From Melampsora larici-populina 98AG31 (taxonomy: Eukaryota; Basidiomycota; Pucciniomycetes; Pucciniales; Melampsoraceae), in assembly GCF_000204055.1 (NCBI RefSeq), contig NW_006768768.1, positions 2,007,088 to 2,071,087 on the forward strand: a DNA stretch of 64,000 nucleotides. The letters run 5' to 3'. Made by a program: the position numbers and the translations under genes. Position 1 is the first letter of the stretch. Every line of letters begins with the position of its first letter. Below the pieces are notes generated by a model. It saw only the letters and a list, made by a program, of their open reading frames with translations, was not told where the DNA came from and did not search any database. This document shows positions 20,435-30,903 of the stretch, piece after piece.

Positions 20435-22440
20435 GTTGAGTTGATCAACGTGACATCAACGTTCATTGTAAGGGATATCTTAACGCAATATCCTATGCTT
20501 ACAAAAAAGAATATGAGAATGTCAAGATTTGAAGATAAATACTATCTACAATCGAAAAAACAAAAAAAAACCTTTTTGCTACTTTTACTTAGCACATAAA
20601 CTGCTAGAAAAAATAATTGATGAAGAGAAAATGAGAAAAAGTTATTCAAGAGGAAATTCAAGATAAAGATTTGAAAATACTTATACATCATTTTACTAAT
20701 TGAAACGAACAAGAACTCAAACTAACAAAAGAAGAAGAAGCGAAATAAAGAAAAAAACCACAATAAATGAGAAAGAGGATATTTGGAATAAAATTAGGAG
20801 ACCGTATCGAGTACTTGACAGATGAAGATGTTTGATATTGATTTTCAGTGTTTTGTTGGATAACATTTGGTACCGGAGGATAAGGTAAACTAATTAAATC
20901 CTGATCCACCACGCCTTTCCCCCCGAGCTGAGTTATCTTGGACTCCGCCAACTAGTATGGAATGTGATTTGATACATTTCCACATGACCCAGACATCGGC
21001 TTTCTCCTCTCTATCGGTGGGTTGGAAGGCCGATAAGGATATAATGCCGGCCTGAATGTCACTGTTGGAGACGGGTTAAGTGATGAAGGTAGGGATGGAT
21101 AAGATGTTGTGGGACTACATTGGATCCCGTTCATTAACCTAGGTGTGGTAGGTTCAGGAGACATCAATAACTCCAGTGCCAACTTCAGCTTAAATGCCTC
21201 GAAGGCTTCATCCCTAGCTGGTCTCTGATACTTTGGAATCATGGAATAAATTGAGAAAGGAAGATTAGATTCTGATCAAATAGGATGAGGAGAAACCATT
21301 TTAAAGATGGGTTACATACGTTCATCTGTGGAGGTCTTTGAACCAATCCCCTTCCACTGTCAACATACAAATTCGGCACAAAAGTTTGCATACTCGATGT
21401 TGTTCCTGTGTTGGAGTATACCAAGCTTTGAGGTTGGCAGTATACAAAGTTTTGCACCTGAGGTGGTGCATATCGCGCACTGTTGATGTACGGCCTGAGA
21501 TTATTAGCAACGCAGGCCGAATTCTATAGTGAAAGGAACAAGTCATTGAGAATCTGTCAATCAGATTCAGACATCGAAAATGTTTTGAGTTAAGAAGATA
21601 ACTTACATCAAACATGTTCGGATATGGTCTTTGTATCCTTCCACTTCCAATGTACATACTTGGCACGGAATATGGCGAACAAGTTGTCACTCCCGTGTGG
21701 CTATATGTCATGTTTTGAGGTTGAGGATGAATTAGGGTTGTAGGTTGTACAATGCGGGTACGCTTGATGTAAACCCTGGGGGCCTGATGAGGGACGTGAA
21801 CCGAATCCTACAGTCAAAGAAATGAAAAGTCGAGATAATGTTAGTGGGAATAAATGATTGAAGTCAAAAAGATTACTTACCTCAACATGATCGATGCTAC
21901 GCTTGCGAGAGACTTCTTGAAGAAGCATTGGGTTGAGGGAAGTGTTGGAAGAGCTCATGATCTTGGAATTGAGATGTTGAAGTTGAGAGAATAAGTTGAA
22001 AGAAGATCAAGATGATGTAGATTGATAAGATGAATCTATAACTGAAAGAACCAAGACAAGAAAACAATACTGGAAGGTATTTTGATTGATAAAGAAATGG
22101 TTTGAATGTGATATGTTGATAACTAAAAACCAATATTGATATAATATCAAGAAATGTGCGGTGAAGTTTAATGGCAATAGATGTCTAAGAAAGAAGAAGA
22201 AGAAATCCAACAATTCTTTCGAAAGAGGTCGTTTCTTATACCCTGAATTTTGATAAAGAGTTGATGGTCAACATCAAAATCCTCAAAATGTGCCACATGA
22301 TTCAGGTTCCTGGTTATCGCCACAATGGATGGATTTCTTTCTTAGACGGCTTGATATCCCTTGAAAACTACAATCATGCAAATTTTTTGATTCCATCTCT
22401 AAGGTCGAGGATGCCCATGAGATGACCCAGATTGAACACG
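20435..22440. repeat. segmental duplication, unit 2
   Basis: The counterpart of 17711-19440, in direct orientation. It contains the second RKRTI-family gene and the same downstream GGATATCTTAACGCAATATCCT block. Confidence 0.7.
20952..21958 (-). CDS. RKRTI-motif family protein (unrecognised), 4 exons
   Basis: Exons 21958-21881 (26 codons, ending SRKRSIDHVE), 21807-21607 (67), 21523-21320 (68) and about 21230-20952 (92 plus stop); about 253 aa. Exons 2 and 3 are duplicates of each other: both carry Q-P-Q...Y.(H/N)TG.TT...SGR...QRP and end in a PNM/PQM-like segment; the paralogue at 18.1 kb has only one such exon. Exon 4 has the EAFEAFKLKLALELLM helix and a Pro-rich tail. The position of the paralogue's last acceptor (TTTAG) reads TTTAT here, so I place the acceptor 18 nt downstream at AAAG, which keeps the frame. 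Function is unknown. Confidence 0.65.
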
Positions 22441-23111
22441 AGGCAGGGATTCGATAAACGGTTGACTCAGTGCCTTATTCTGAAACGTCAAATTTGCAGC
22501 TCGAGGTTTGCTCTGGCAATGCGAAAAAGCAACATTCTTCATTAGGGTTGCTTTGAGAATGACCATTGAAGTGAAGTTTGTTCTTATCATGTAATCCCAA
22601 AAGAATGATATTCAAAGTCTATTAAGATCCTCATGATCTTTTGATTTTGTTAAAGCTTTTATCCCTCAACAAAGAGGTCACAAGAAAAGATCAACATGGC
22701 TTGGAGTTGAGGTGTGATGAAATTCTCAAACAATCCTAATGCTTTGCCCAAACCCAATATTATATGTACATCAATTTGTATCTTTGAACCAAAAATCAAC
22801 TCCAGAGTCCCCTTCTCAAAAAGTAAATAAAGAAACTCCACATAAAGAATTTGTTAATCAAAAGGATGGAGATACCTTGAATGATCACCACATAATTGAT
22901 TTATGTTTGAATGTCTTGTTCCTTTCTGTTTTTCCAAAAGATTCCAAACCATTCTCTTGAGAAACCACACATCTTGCTCACAACTTCCTCAAAAAAATAC
23001 TTTAAATTTCTTGAAAGACAACAAAAAAATATCCTAACCAAAAAACACACACACAAATAATACCAAACATTTCATCCAAAAACAAACAAACCCTATCCCC
23101 CACACTCAGAA
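22441..23111. other. intergenic, no gene seen
   Basis: AT-rich; includes the 3' flank of the RPN10 gene. No motif recognised. Confidence 0.4.
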
Positions 23112-24721
23112 TCAAGGTTTCTTCATACTCATTTCAATTGCTTTAGCAATCGCTTCTTCTTCATCTAATTCTTCATCTCCTTCTCCTTGTTGATCAGCAT
23201 CATTCATCCTATTACAAACAAAAAATCAATTACACTTGATCCAATGAACTAATCCAATCCATCTAGGAAAACACTTACTCAATATCTTCTTCTCTACTTA
23301 AAGCTAAAGCTTTAGCCAATTCATCATCCCCACTTGCTTCTTGGACACTTGAAGAAACCGGATTAACAGTCGAAGCTGTTGTACCAGTAGACGAAGATTC
23401 TTGTCTTGTAGCAGCAGCTTGTCTTGCTTCTTCTTCCTGTAACGACATTCTCAAAGCCTATAAACCAAAAATCAAACACATCAAATCAATTCCTGCATCA
23501 CTTCTTTCGGATTTGGATTCAAAGAGAATAAAACCAACCATTGCAAGTTCAGGATCAAGATTAGGATCCAAATCTAGACCACCACCTTCACCATTCCCAA
23601 GCTGACCATCATTTCCACCTCCCATCCCACTTCCAGTAGCCCCATTCCCAAACCCTTCTTCGGCCAAGATCTCACTCTGTTTAATATGATCACTCAACAA
23701 ACCAGGAAGACCACTAGGAACGACCAACAACTTTGAATTTCCAGCACTATTGACATTCTCAATAAACACTTTCAATCTTTCTTCATTTTGATCGGTTTCG
23801 GCTCCAAACAAAATCACATCTACTGCCACATTGTTCTTCTTCAATTTCTTCCCTAATTTAATCAATTCTTCTGTTGTTAGATGAGATGGTAATGGTGATG
23901 AAAGTAAAACGATCGCTCGCTGTCTTTGGTTTTTTTCTTGTCTATGTTTGAGTGCTAAACCTGCTACACTTAAACCTGATAATAAGTCTGGAATCCCATG
24001 AGATTTAACTGTTTGTAAAGACACGTGAATCTTGCCTTTTTTGCGGAATTGAATCAAATTTGAGTACACCAATCAGTTTCTTTCACGTCTCTTTCGTCAT
24101 TTGATGTGTTATACTAGAGATTGTATCTACCTTCGTCTGTAGTGGGTGTAACAAGAACTGTAGGACTACAGAAAAAGAAAGCAAGAAACAGATCAGATAC
24201 GCCTAAATAAACAAAATTCAAACAACTTCATTTTACCTTTTTCCAGCAAAAGTCATAAGCCCACACGTACTCTCCGGATTTCTAATCGAACCAATCCAAA
24301 CTTCAAAAACCAACCATTCTACTGATATTGGAGTTCAATCAACCTACGAATTTGTTTTTGCACGAAAGATAGTCTTGACTGCATCCGAAGCAGCTTCTAA
24401 CCGAGTTGGAATAACATCTGAATTAATCCTTAAATCATCAAGTTCCCAAAAACACAAGATATCAATTGAATGATCGGTTTGAAGAAGTTAAGTTTCGGTT
24501 TGAAAGACTAACGAGTAATCCGAATTATCTAGCCTTCAAAAACCAATTTCCAAAGAATGCCATCAGTTTATGAATTTCAGTATCATGATAAAATGTTGAG
24601 ATATTGAACTGACATGCAAACTGTAGCCTGTTATCGAATCGAAACCACAAGTCAATTTCGATCATCTAGTTTTGACTCAGATTGCGGTGATAAGTTCAGA
24701 TTTACTTACTTCCAGTGGCAT
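23112..24721 (-). CDS. RPN10: 26S proteasome regulatory subunit Rpn10 (S5a)
   Basis: Ubiquitin receptor of the 19S proteasome lid/base interface. Nine exons: 24721-24710, 24627-24614, 24533-24513, 24428-24348, 24281-24237, 24165-24131, 24035-23539, 23457-23279 and 23208-23112; 981 nt, 326 aa. Residues 1-190 are the VWA domain. The start MPLEATVCMLDNS aligns with the conserved VLEATMICVDNS of the family, and LVTPTTDEGKI and GGND-like loops follow. Ubiquitin-interacting motifs lie at about 229-247 (ELAMALRMSLQEEE) and 279-295 (ELAKALALSREEDIE), with a third similar segment at the end (EEAIAKAIEMSMKK). The first three exons are 12, 14 and 21 nt. It is transcribed divergently from the gene at 25109, with 387 bp between the starts. 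Confidence 0.95.
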
Positions 24722-25108
24722 CTTTTCGATTGATAGGTTGATTAAAGTGTTGAGTTAATGTTGTAGTTTGGTGTTGGTTGATAGTTGAAGTAGTTGATGG
24801 TAAACAGAGTGAGTGCACCCAGTCATCATCAGTCAGCTCATCACTCGAGAGTCGATCACAAGAAATTCGTTATAAGCATTACCACCTGGGAGGTATGCTT
24901 ATACTGTTTCATGCGATCGACTACGTCATCGGCTTTGAACCACTCTTCAATTCATCCTCAATGTTTGCCAATCAAACCAATCATCACTATCAACATATTC
25001 AATCCACAGCTGAGCAAACAAAGAAACTAAACTTCAAGTACGAAACCCCCAATCTAATCTGACCCTTCGAAAAGCAAAAAAGGACTTACTTAAATTGGAA
25101 CTATACAG
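24722..25108. promoter_or_regulatory. shared divergent promoter region
   Basis: 387 bp between the start codons of RPN10 (minus) and the cytidylyltransferase gene (plus). No TATA box is obvious. An open frame at 24778-25062 has no motif and is probably chance. Confidence 0.5.
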
Positions 25109-26744
25109 ATGAAAAAACCAAGACGAATTTGGGTAGGTTAGTCCGTTTTTCTCAATTCTTTCAATCCTAAAGGTTTATTGATTTTGTTTTTTATATCTGC
25201 CTTTCAATGTGAAAGATGGGTGAGTTCTGGTTTTAATCACATTATTCAAATAATCATCAAATATTAAAGAAAATCGTTTTGTGATATGGATTGATTTAAA
25301 CAGATGTTTCGAGTAAGTTGATCATCCTTAGAAAACCTCTTTACTCCAATCAAACTCTCGTAACTAACGATCTTCCCTTGCTTTGTGAATTCAGTTTGTT
25401 CCACTATGGTCATGCGAATGCATTTCGTCAAAGTAAAGGTAACTTCAAAAAACCAATAATTTTTATCAAAACCGAAACCAAACTCATCCTATTTTTTCTT
25501 TAATCTAGCTTTAGGTGATATTTTAGTTGTAGGATGTCATTCAGATCAAGATATAGAAACAAACAAAGGTCCATCAGTCTTATCACAACCAGATCGGTTT
25601 GTTGTCCGTATCCCATTTTCAACCAATTTCAAGTCCATCTCACCAACGCTGAATATTTGATGATTTTAATTTTTACAAAAACTAGAATGAAACTCATCGA
25701 AGGTTGTAGATGGGTAAACCAAGTGATTCCAGATGCACCCTACAACACCTCACTCGACTTCATTAACCAATACACCATTGATTTCGTAGCTCATGGTGAT
25801 GATATCACCACAGACTCTAATGGATTAGATACATATCGATATGTAAAAGAAGCAGGAATATATTTAGAGTTTAAACGTACTTTAGGTGTTTCTACTACTG
25901 ATGCTATCAGTCGAATCTTATTCGGTTCTACAACGACTTCTACTTCTATAAGTCCATTGGATTTTCAACTTCAAATCAATGACGAATTACTTGAACTTTT
26001 CATCACGTCTTCTATAATAGATTCAAACTATTCAATCGATTCATTGATTACAAAAATTCCATCTCAGGATTCGAAACCGATTGAAAATCATCAAGCTCCT
26101 TCAATAAGAGAAGATGGGTATACTTTAGCTTCTGTTTTACCGATTGATCAAATCCAAGAATCGAATTTAATTTATGTTCATGGTACATTTGATTTATTTT
26201 CAATTCTGGATCTGGATTATTTAAAAGAATTAACTCAAGATGGTCAATCTAAAGTGATTGTAGGCATTTGGGGTGGAGATGTAAGATCAACTAAGTCTTG
26301 AAAATCATCAAAATAATTCCTAAACTGATTTAGTTTGATTTCTTCTTTTGTTTTGGTGGGATGAATGATTTCACAGGATTCTAAAGAAAAATTAGGTCGA
26401 GATTGTATTCTTTCATTCCAAGAAAGAGCCCTAGGAGTTCTCCAATGTAAAGTAAGTCATCTGCCTTCCATCAACACCATCATTCCAACTATCAATCTAA
26501 CTTTTTCACTTTCATCAATGATTTATAAAAAAAGTATGTAACAGCTATAATGATACCAGCAATGCCAACTGAAGATTTACCATTTAAGATTAAATGGTCT
26601 GAATTTAAAAAAGATAATTCGGATTATACGGTTTCTAGAATCTTGAATAGGAAAGAAGTGTTTTTGAATAGACAACTTAGGAAAGAAGGAAAAGCTGTGG
26701 TTGAGAAATTGATTGAAGATCAAAAAAATGGAATCACTTCTTGA
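25109..26744 (+). CDS. ECT1: ethanolamine-phosphate cytidylyltransferase
   Basis: Catalyses CTP + phosphoethanolamine to CDP-ethanolamine, the second step of the Kennedy pathway to phosphatidylethanolamine. Eight exons: 25109-25136, 25216-25219, 25304-25312, 25395-25438, 25509-25596, 25686-26280, 26377-26451 and 26535-26744; 1053 nt, 350 aa. The first nucleotidyltransferase domain has RIWVDGCFDLFHYGH (HYGH at 17-20), EGCRWVNQV, HGDDITTD and KRTLGVSTTD, all hallmarks of the PCYT2/Ect1 family. The second domain starts IYVHGTFDLF at about 220, but its HxGH is replaced by ILDL and it is shortened, so it is presumably non-catalytic. Exon 2 is only 4 nt and exon 3 only 9 nt; both are needed for the invariant V-D-G-C-F-D. 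Confidence 0.93.
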
Positions 26745-28015
26745 ACTTTAGGTTTTGGATGTGGTTTTGTTGGTTGTTTTTGGGTATTGGGGGGTAACAG
26801 GGTGAGGGGTTTGTGGGGGTTTGGTTATTTGAAATATATTTGCTTAGTATAGTTTCAATTCACTTGGGGTTTGATGTGTTTGTTTGATGTCTAAAAGAGA
26901 TTAACTTAAAATCTGATCCTAAAGTATATTTTGAGAAATATATCTTGGAAAGCATGGAATGGTATTAATACATGGGCTCTGGGACAAGCCTAAGGGTGTG
27001 TACACTTAAGCAATTTCTGAACAAGAATTGTGTTCTGTATATTGTGAAACACAAAAATGAACCATACTGTACCAAACCAGGACTTTGAATTTGGCAGAAT
27101 GCAATTTCTGACCAACATGAAGGGTATGTCAAAAGAAAAACTTATAGACAATACTCTGGGAAGAATGAACCCATTTGTATCTAAAAGTCAACAACACACC
27201 TTTTTTTGACTAGATGGCCAATCTTCTAATGTATACCAGTCCCTTTAATTGTACTGCTTAGCTAGTTTTGTGTGCAATTTAGCTAAAAGCACTCAACAAA
27301 AAGTAGGTTTTGACTTTGTGGTTGGCAAGGATGACCAATTCCTTCCTGTAGTGTGTGAGTGACATGCAACAATATGTCACTGGCCTACCTATCTAAAATC
27401 ATGCTTGATGATTGTTGGCTTTTGAAACTTAGTATCTGGGATTACACTTAGCAGCCACAGATGCAAGACTTATTACTTGAAAAAAGAGAAAGGCAGAAGC
27501 ATATTTTCATATATGGGTGGTCTTCATGTCTGCCATTCATGGCCACTGCTACATTAGACTTTTTACTACTATAACATGTGATTTAGAATAAATAAAAACC
27601 AAACAAATTGTTCATTTTTTGGATTTAATTGATCATTTTGTTTCCCCTTCACTCTGGCTAATTGGGTGGGCAGGTAGTTATGGATTTTTGTAAGAAAAAT
27701 GAACCATCAAAATGTATCTTCAGGATCATAGACTGGATGAAAGATGTGACTAGATTTTTAATATTATACTTTTTAATGACAAAAGGGAATTTGAGATTTT
27801 AAGCAATCCATATATCCTAGAGCTCCATCCTTTGAGAAATCTGTAAAGTATTTGCTCATCTTTGATCCAGAAGCAGCTCTATAATTCTTGTCTGTAAGGA
27901 ATGGTATTCTTTGTGTGCCCAACTACTATGATCCAAACCACCCTTTTTGCCTCATTCCCATCTATCAATACTTGCCCCAATTCTCAATCAAAATGTACTT
28001 CAAAATACATTGAGG
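26745..28015. other. intergenic, no gene seen
   Basis: AT-rich, with no ORF carrying a recognisable motif. Confidence 0.4.
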
Positions 28016-28081
28016 GGTTTCAAGCTTGGTGATTTTTCACATCTTTTTTAAAAATGTGTAAAAACCTCTAACTTGAAACTT
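28016..28081. repeat. short imperfect foldback
   Basis: GGTTTCAAGCTTGGTGATTT pairs with the region ending CCTCTAACTTGAAAC; the loop is about 15 nt. Its arm resembles the GGGTTTCAAGTCAGC end at 37536 and the ends of 38962-39764. Confidence 0.5.
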
Positions 28082-28249
28082 TTCAAAAGCACTGCTTAAA
28101 ATACGCTGCAGATTTTAAAATACGGAGATCTTTCAGAAATCTGAAGTGCGGCTGGCAGCCAACCTGAAACACCTCAGAGTGCAGCTAATTAATCAGCTGC
28201 GCTTCAGCTGTTCCTTGCACAGCTGGTCCGGTGTGGGTACAACAAATGA

Positions 28250-28350
28250 ATTGCGAACGCAATTCGCCATTGGAGAAAGTTGCGGACCCGGCCACCGCAA
28301 CTTTCCCCAATCGGGTTTCACACCTATTGATAATTTGATTCCCGTGTTGT
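28250..28350. repeat. solitary end related to the 16419-17011 element
   Basis: It shares the AAAGTTGCGGAC-CCG.CCACCGCAACTTT hairpin, the AATCGGGTTT block and ATTTGATTCCCGTGTTGTT with the right terminal repeat at 16935-17011. No matching left end is seen nearby. Confidence 0.55.
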
Positions 28351-28351
28351 T

Positions 28352-28815
28352 ACGACTTGCATCAGGACCCTGGAAAGCTCCTGGAGAACAAACCGTCCTG
28401 AGGGGGTTTTCGGATACCGGTGTTTTGTGAAGTCATGTCACATGGTACCAGAGATGTGACAGGTGCAAAAGATGCGCCTCAACGAGGGCTATCAGATGGT
28501 ACACATGTCTGACCCTGAACATGACTGGTGGCTTGGGAAATGTGTGATTTGTAACTTTTGCCCCCCCAGACCGACGAAAATCCATACCGGCTCGGGTCGG
28601 GTACTTACATACGGATATCTCGGTGATTACACGTGGTACAAAACTGAAAGTATATGTAATCGAGAGCCCTGATCAAGGCGCTTCTCCTACCACCGAGAAA
28701 TCCATGTTAACCCACCTCTCCTCGGGGCAAATAGTGAAAGTGTGAGGGCCGGGGCCGGAATGGATCGAGGACGGTTTGTTCTCCAGGAGCTTTCCGGGGT
28801 CCTCTTGCATCCGCA
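28352..28815. repeat. inverted repeat with about 45-bp arms
   Basis: CATCAGGACCCTGGAAAGCT continuing to CCGTCCTGA (28356-28400) pairs with GAGGACGGTTTGTTCTCCAG and following bases at 28769-28811, with few mismatches. The 370-bp interior has no clear gene. Confidence 0.6.
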
Positions 28816-28850
28816 CAATTCACCCTTGTTGACGACATCTGTAACAAATA

Positions 28851-28939
28851 CAGTCAAACCGGAAAAGCTTGACCGATTTTGCCCGCAAAACTCGAGCAAA
28901 TTGGCGGGGAATTGGTGGCAAGCTTTTCCGGTTTGACTG
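28851..28939. repeat. 89-bp mariner-type MITE
   Basis: The ends are CAGTCAAACCGGAAAAGCTTG and its exact reverse complement for about 20 bp, flanked on both sides by TA (28849-28850 and 28940-28941). CAG ends and a TA duplication are the signature of Tc1/mariner elements. Confidence 0.8.
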
Positions 28940-28941
28940 TA

Positions 28942-30903
28942 TGTAGGCGGAGAAGATCTTGACCCTCGAACGCTGTACAAATTTCCCCCGAGAATTCATG
29001 CCCACACCACCATCCATCGGGAACTGCGCCACGTAGGCTTCCCAGATTTCCCCGACCACGCAGTTGCAGTTTCCCTTCCGATTTTATTTGTTTCCAAAGG
29101 TCTAACATGATTTTTTGGCTTAGGATTTCCATACAAACACGTGTTTTTCGACTAGACAAAAGCCACACCAAATGAAAACCCAACACGGATTAGGCTTCGA
29201 CCCCCCCCGCATCCTCCCGCATCGTGATCTCACAATTCCTCACATTTCTTACCGACCCACCCACATGGATTTGCGGTGATTTACCGGGGGGGTTGACTCT
29301 TAAGTCTTGAAAGCCGGTAAAGTTGTAGTGTGTACAGGCTTGTACAGGGTCTAGGGGAAGATAGCTGCGTGGGGCAGCGGCACGGTCAAGACTCAACATC
29401 CGACTTAGTGTGACTGCCGGCCTCTGCCGGCAGTGCAATGCACCGCTCGATTCAGGTGGGGGGGATCAGCTGCTATTACCTCATATTAAGTATCTCCAGA
29501 CTCCGTCCGTGAAGTTGAAACTTCGAGGGCGGTTCCGGTTCTGTAAATCCTGAATATAGCTCACACGCTAGGTTGATGTGATGTCTTTCACCGAGTTTCC
29601 AGCACGTTGCACAGCCGAGCATTTTCTTGGCTTGCTCTCGAACTCCAAGGCTGCGAGTACGTTTTCTTTTCATCTGGCTCAACTTTCATGAATGACTTTA
29701 CTACTTACTCGCTTTTCCACAGCAACACGGAGATTTATGGATAGTATAGGACAAAGCTTTTGAAAGACTCTGGACTAGCCTCCAACGCCATTGTCTGGCT
29801 TCGGTTGACGTGTCAGGTGGTCGATATGGGTATCGGAGTAGATCAGCCGAGGGAGGATAAGAGGGCGTTGAGTGGAAGCGAGTGATGAACAACTCGGCCG
29901 ACCAATATGGAAACAATCACGCTACATGAGAGTGCTGCCGGAGATTGCGGTCTTCGACAGATACCCAAGATACACGCTCTGTACACAGAAACGACGTGGT
30001 GTTTTGAGGCGAGAGCAGCGGTGAGCAACGTTGAAGCTCGAACAGACCGGCTCAACCGAAAGGGGTACATATCAAAGAGCTAAAGAGATGTTGTAATTGA
30101 CTAAAACGCACGCTCTTGTACCCAAGTCATTGCGACCGGTCGTTTAATTTGCTTTTGGGTGTGTGTGGACTCGGTCGGCTTGGAATAAGTGCCGAGGCGG
30201 AGCTTTAAAGCCGAGGTTCTCCAACCGGTTTGACGGTTGGGGCCGTTCATTCCTTCAAATCCTTGCGATCGAGGGCGAGGGCGTGAGACGCAGAGTTATG
30301 TAATGTACATCTGATTCCTGCGCAACCCAATCTGATCTGGGCTCGGTGGCCATCCATACCGGCCCAGCTCGAGACTTATGACCCCGATCTTGTCCATTTT
30401 CTTACTTACACAGGGTTCCTAAATTAAAAATATCATCACCGGCTTCATCCATCCATTCACCGATTCCTTTCTCTTTCCCATAACGGTCATCCGTCCTTTC
30501 TATTCGTCCTTTAACAGGAGTCATCACATTGTACTCTGACTGTTTAGCAGTTTCTCCTTTTCCTCCTAGCTCTTTGTCCACCCCTTTGATTCCAACCAAC
30601 TGCCCCAGCCACCGACGCCGGTTCCGCTTTGAACTTGTTTCGGGTCCATCGTTTAATCCCATCAATCTCAACTAAACCCCCCTCTCAGATCTATATACTT
30701 TTGACTACTTAAGCTGCTTCGAGTTGCCACCCGGTTCTGGCCAATTTTTCTTAAATCTGCTGGTCTATCGCCATAGTTAGCTTCTAGTCCACGTATCCAT
30801 CCCATCTTCATCGGACCCCACTTTGATTATTTCTGCAAGCACATCGTCATTGGTTTTCTGTTGTGGTTTAGTTCCTCACAGCCTTTGATTCACCTTGCCC
30901 CTC
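28942..30903. other. intergenic and 5' region of the transcription factor gene
   Basis: GC content is higher than in the flanks. Minus-strand frames at 29843-30070 (75 codons, Ser/Arg-rich start that could be a mitochondrial presequence) and 29476-29682 (GCATCWKLG) may be remains of a small gene, but I could not build a consistent model. Around 30.4-30.9 kb the sequence is pyrimidine-rich, as expected of the 5' UTR of the next gene. Confidence 0.35.

Noticed and set aside
29476..30070. Possible small gene for a mitochondrial ribosomal protein (presequence-like start, GCATCWK)
   Set aside because: No consistent exon model; the Cys pattern does not match the bL36m consensus well enough.
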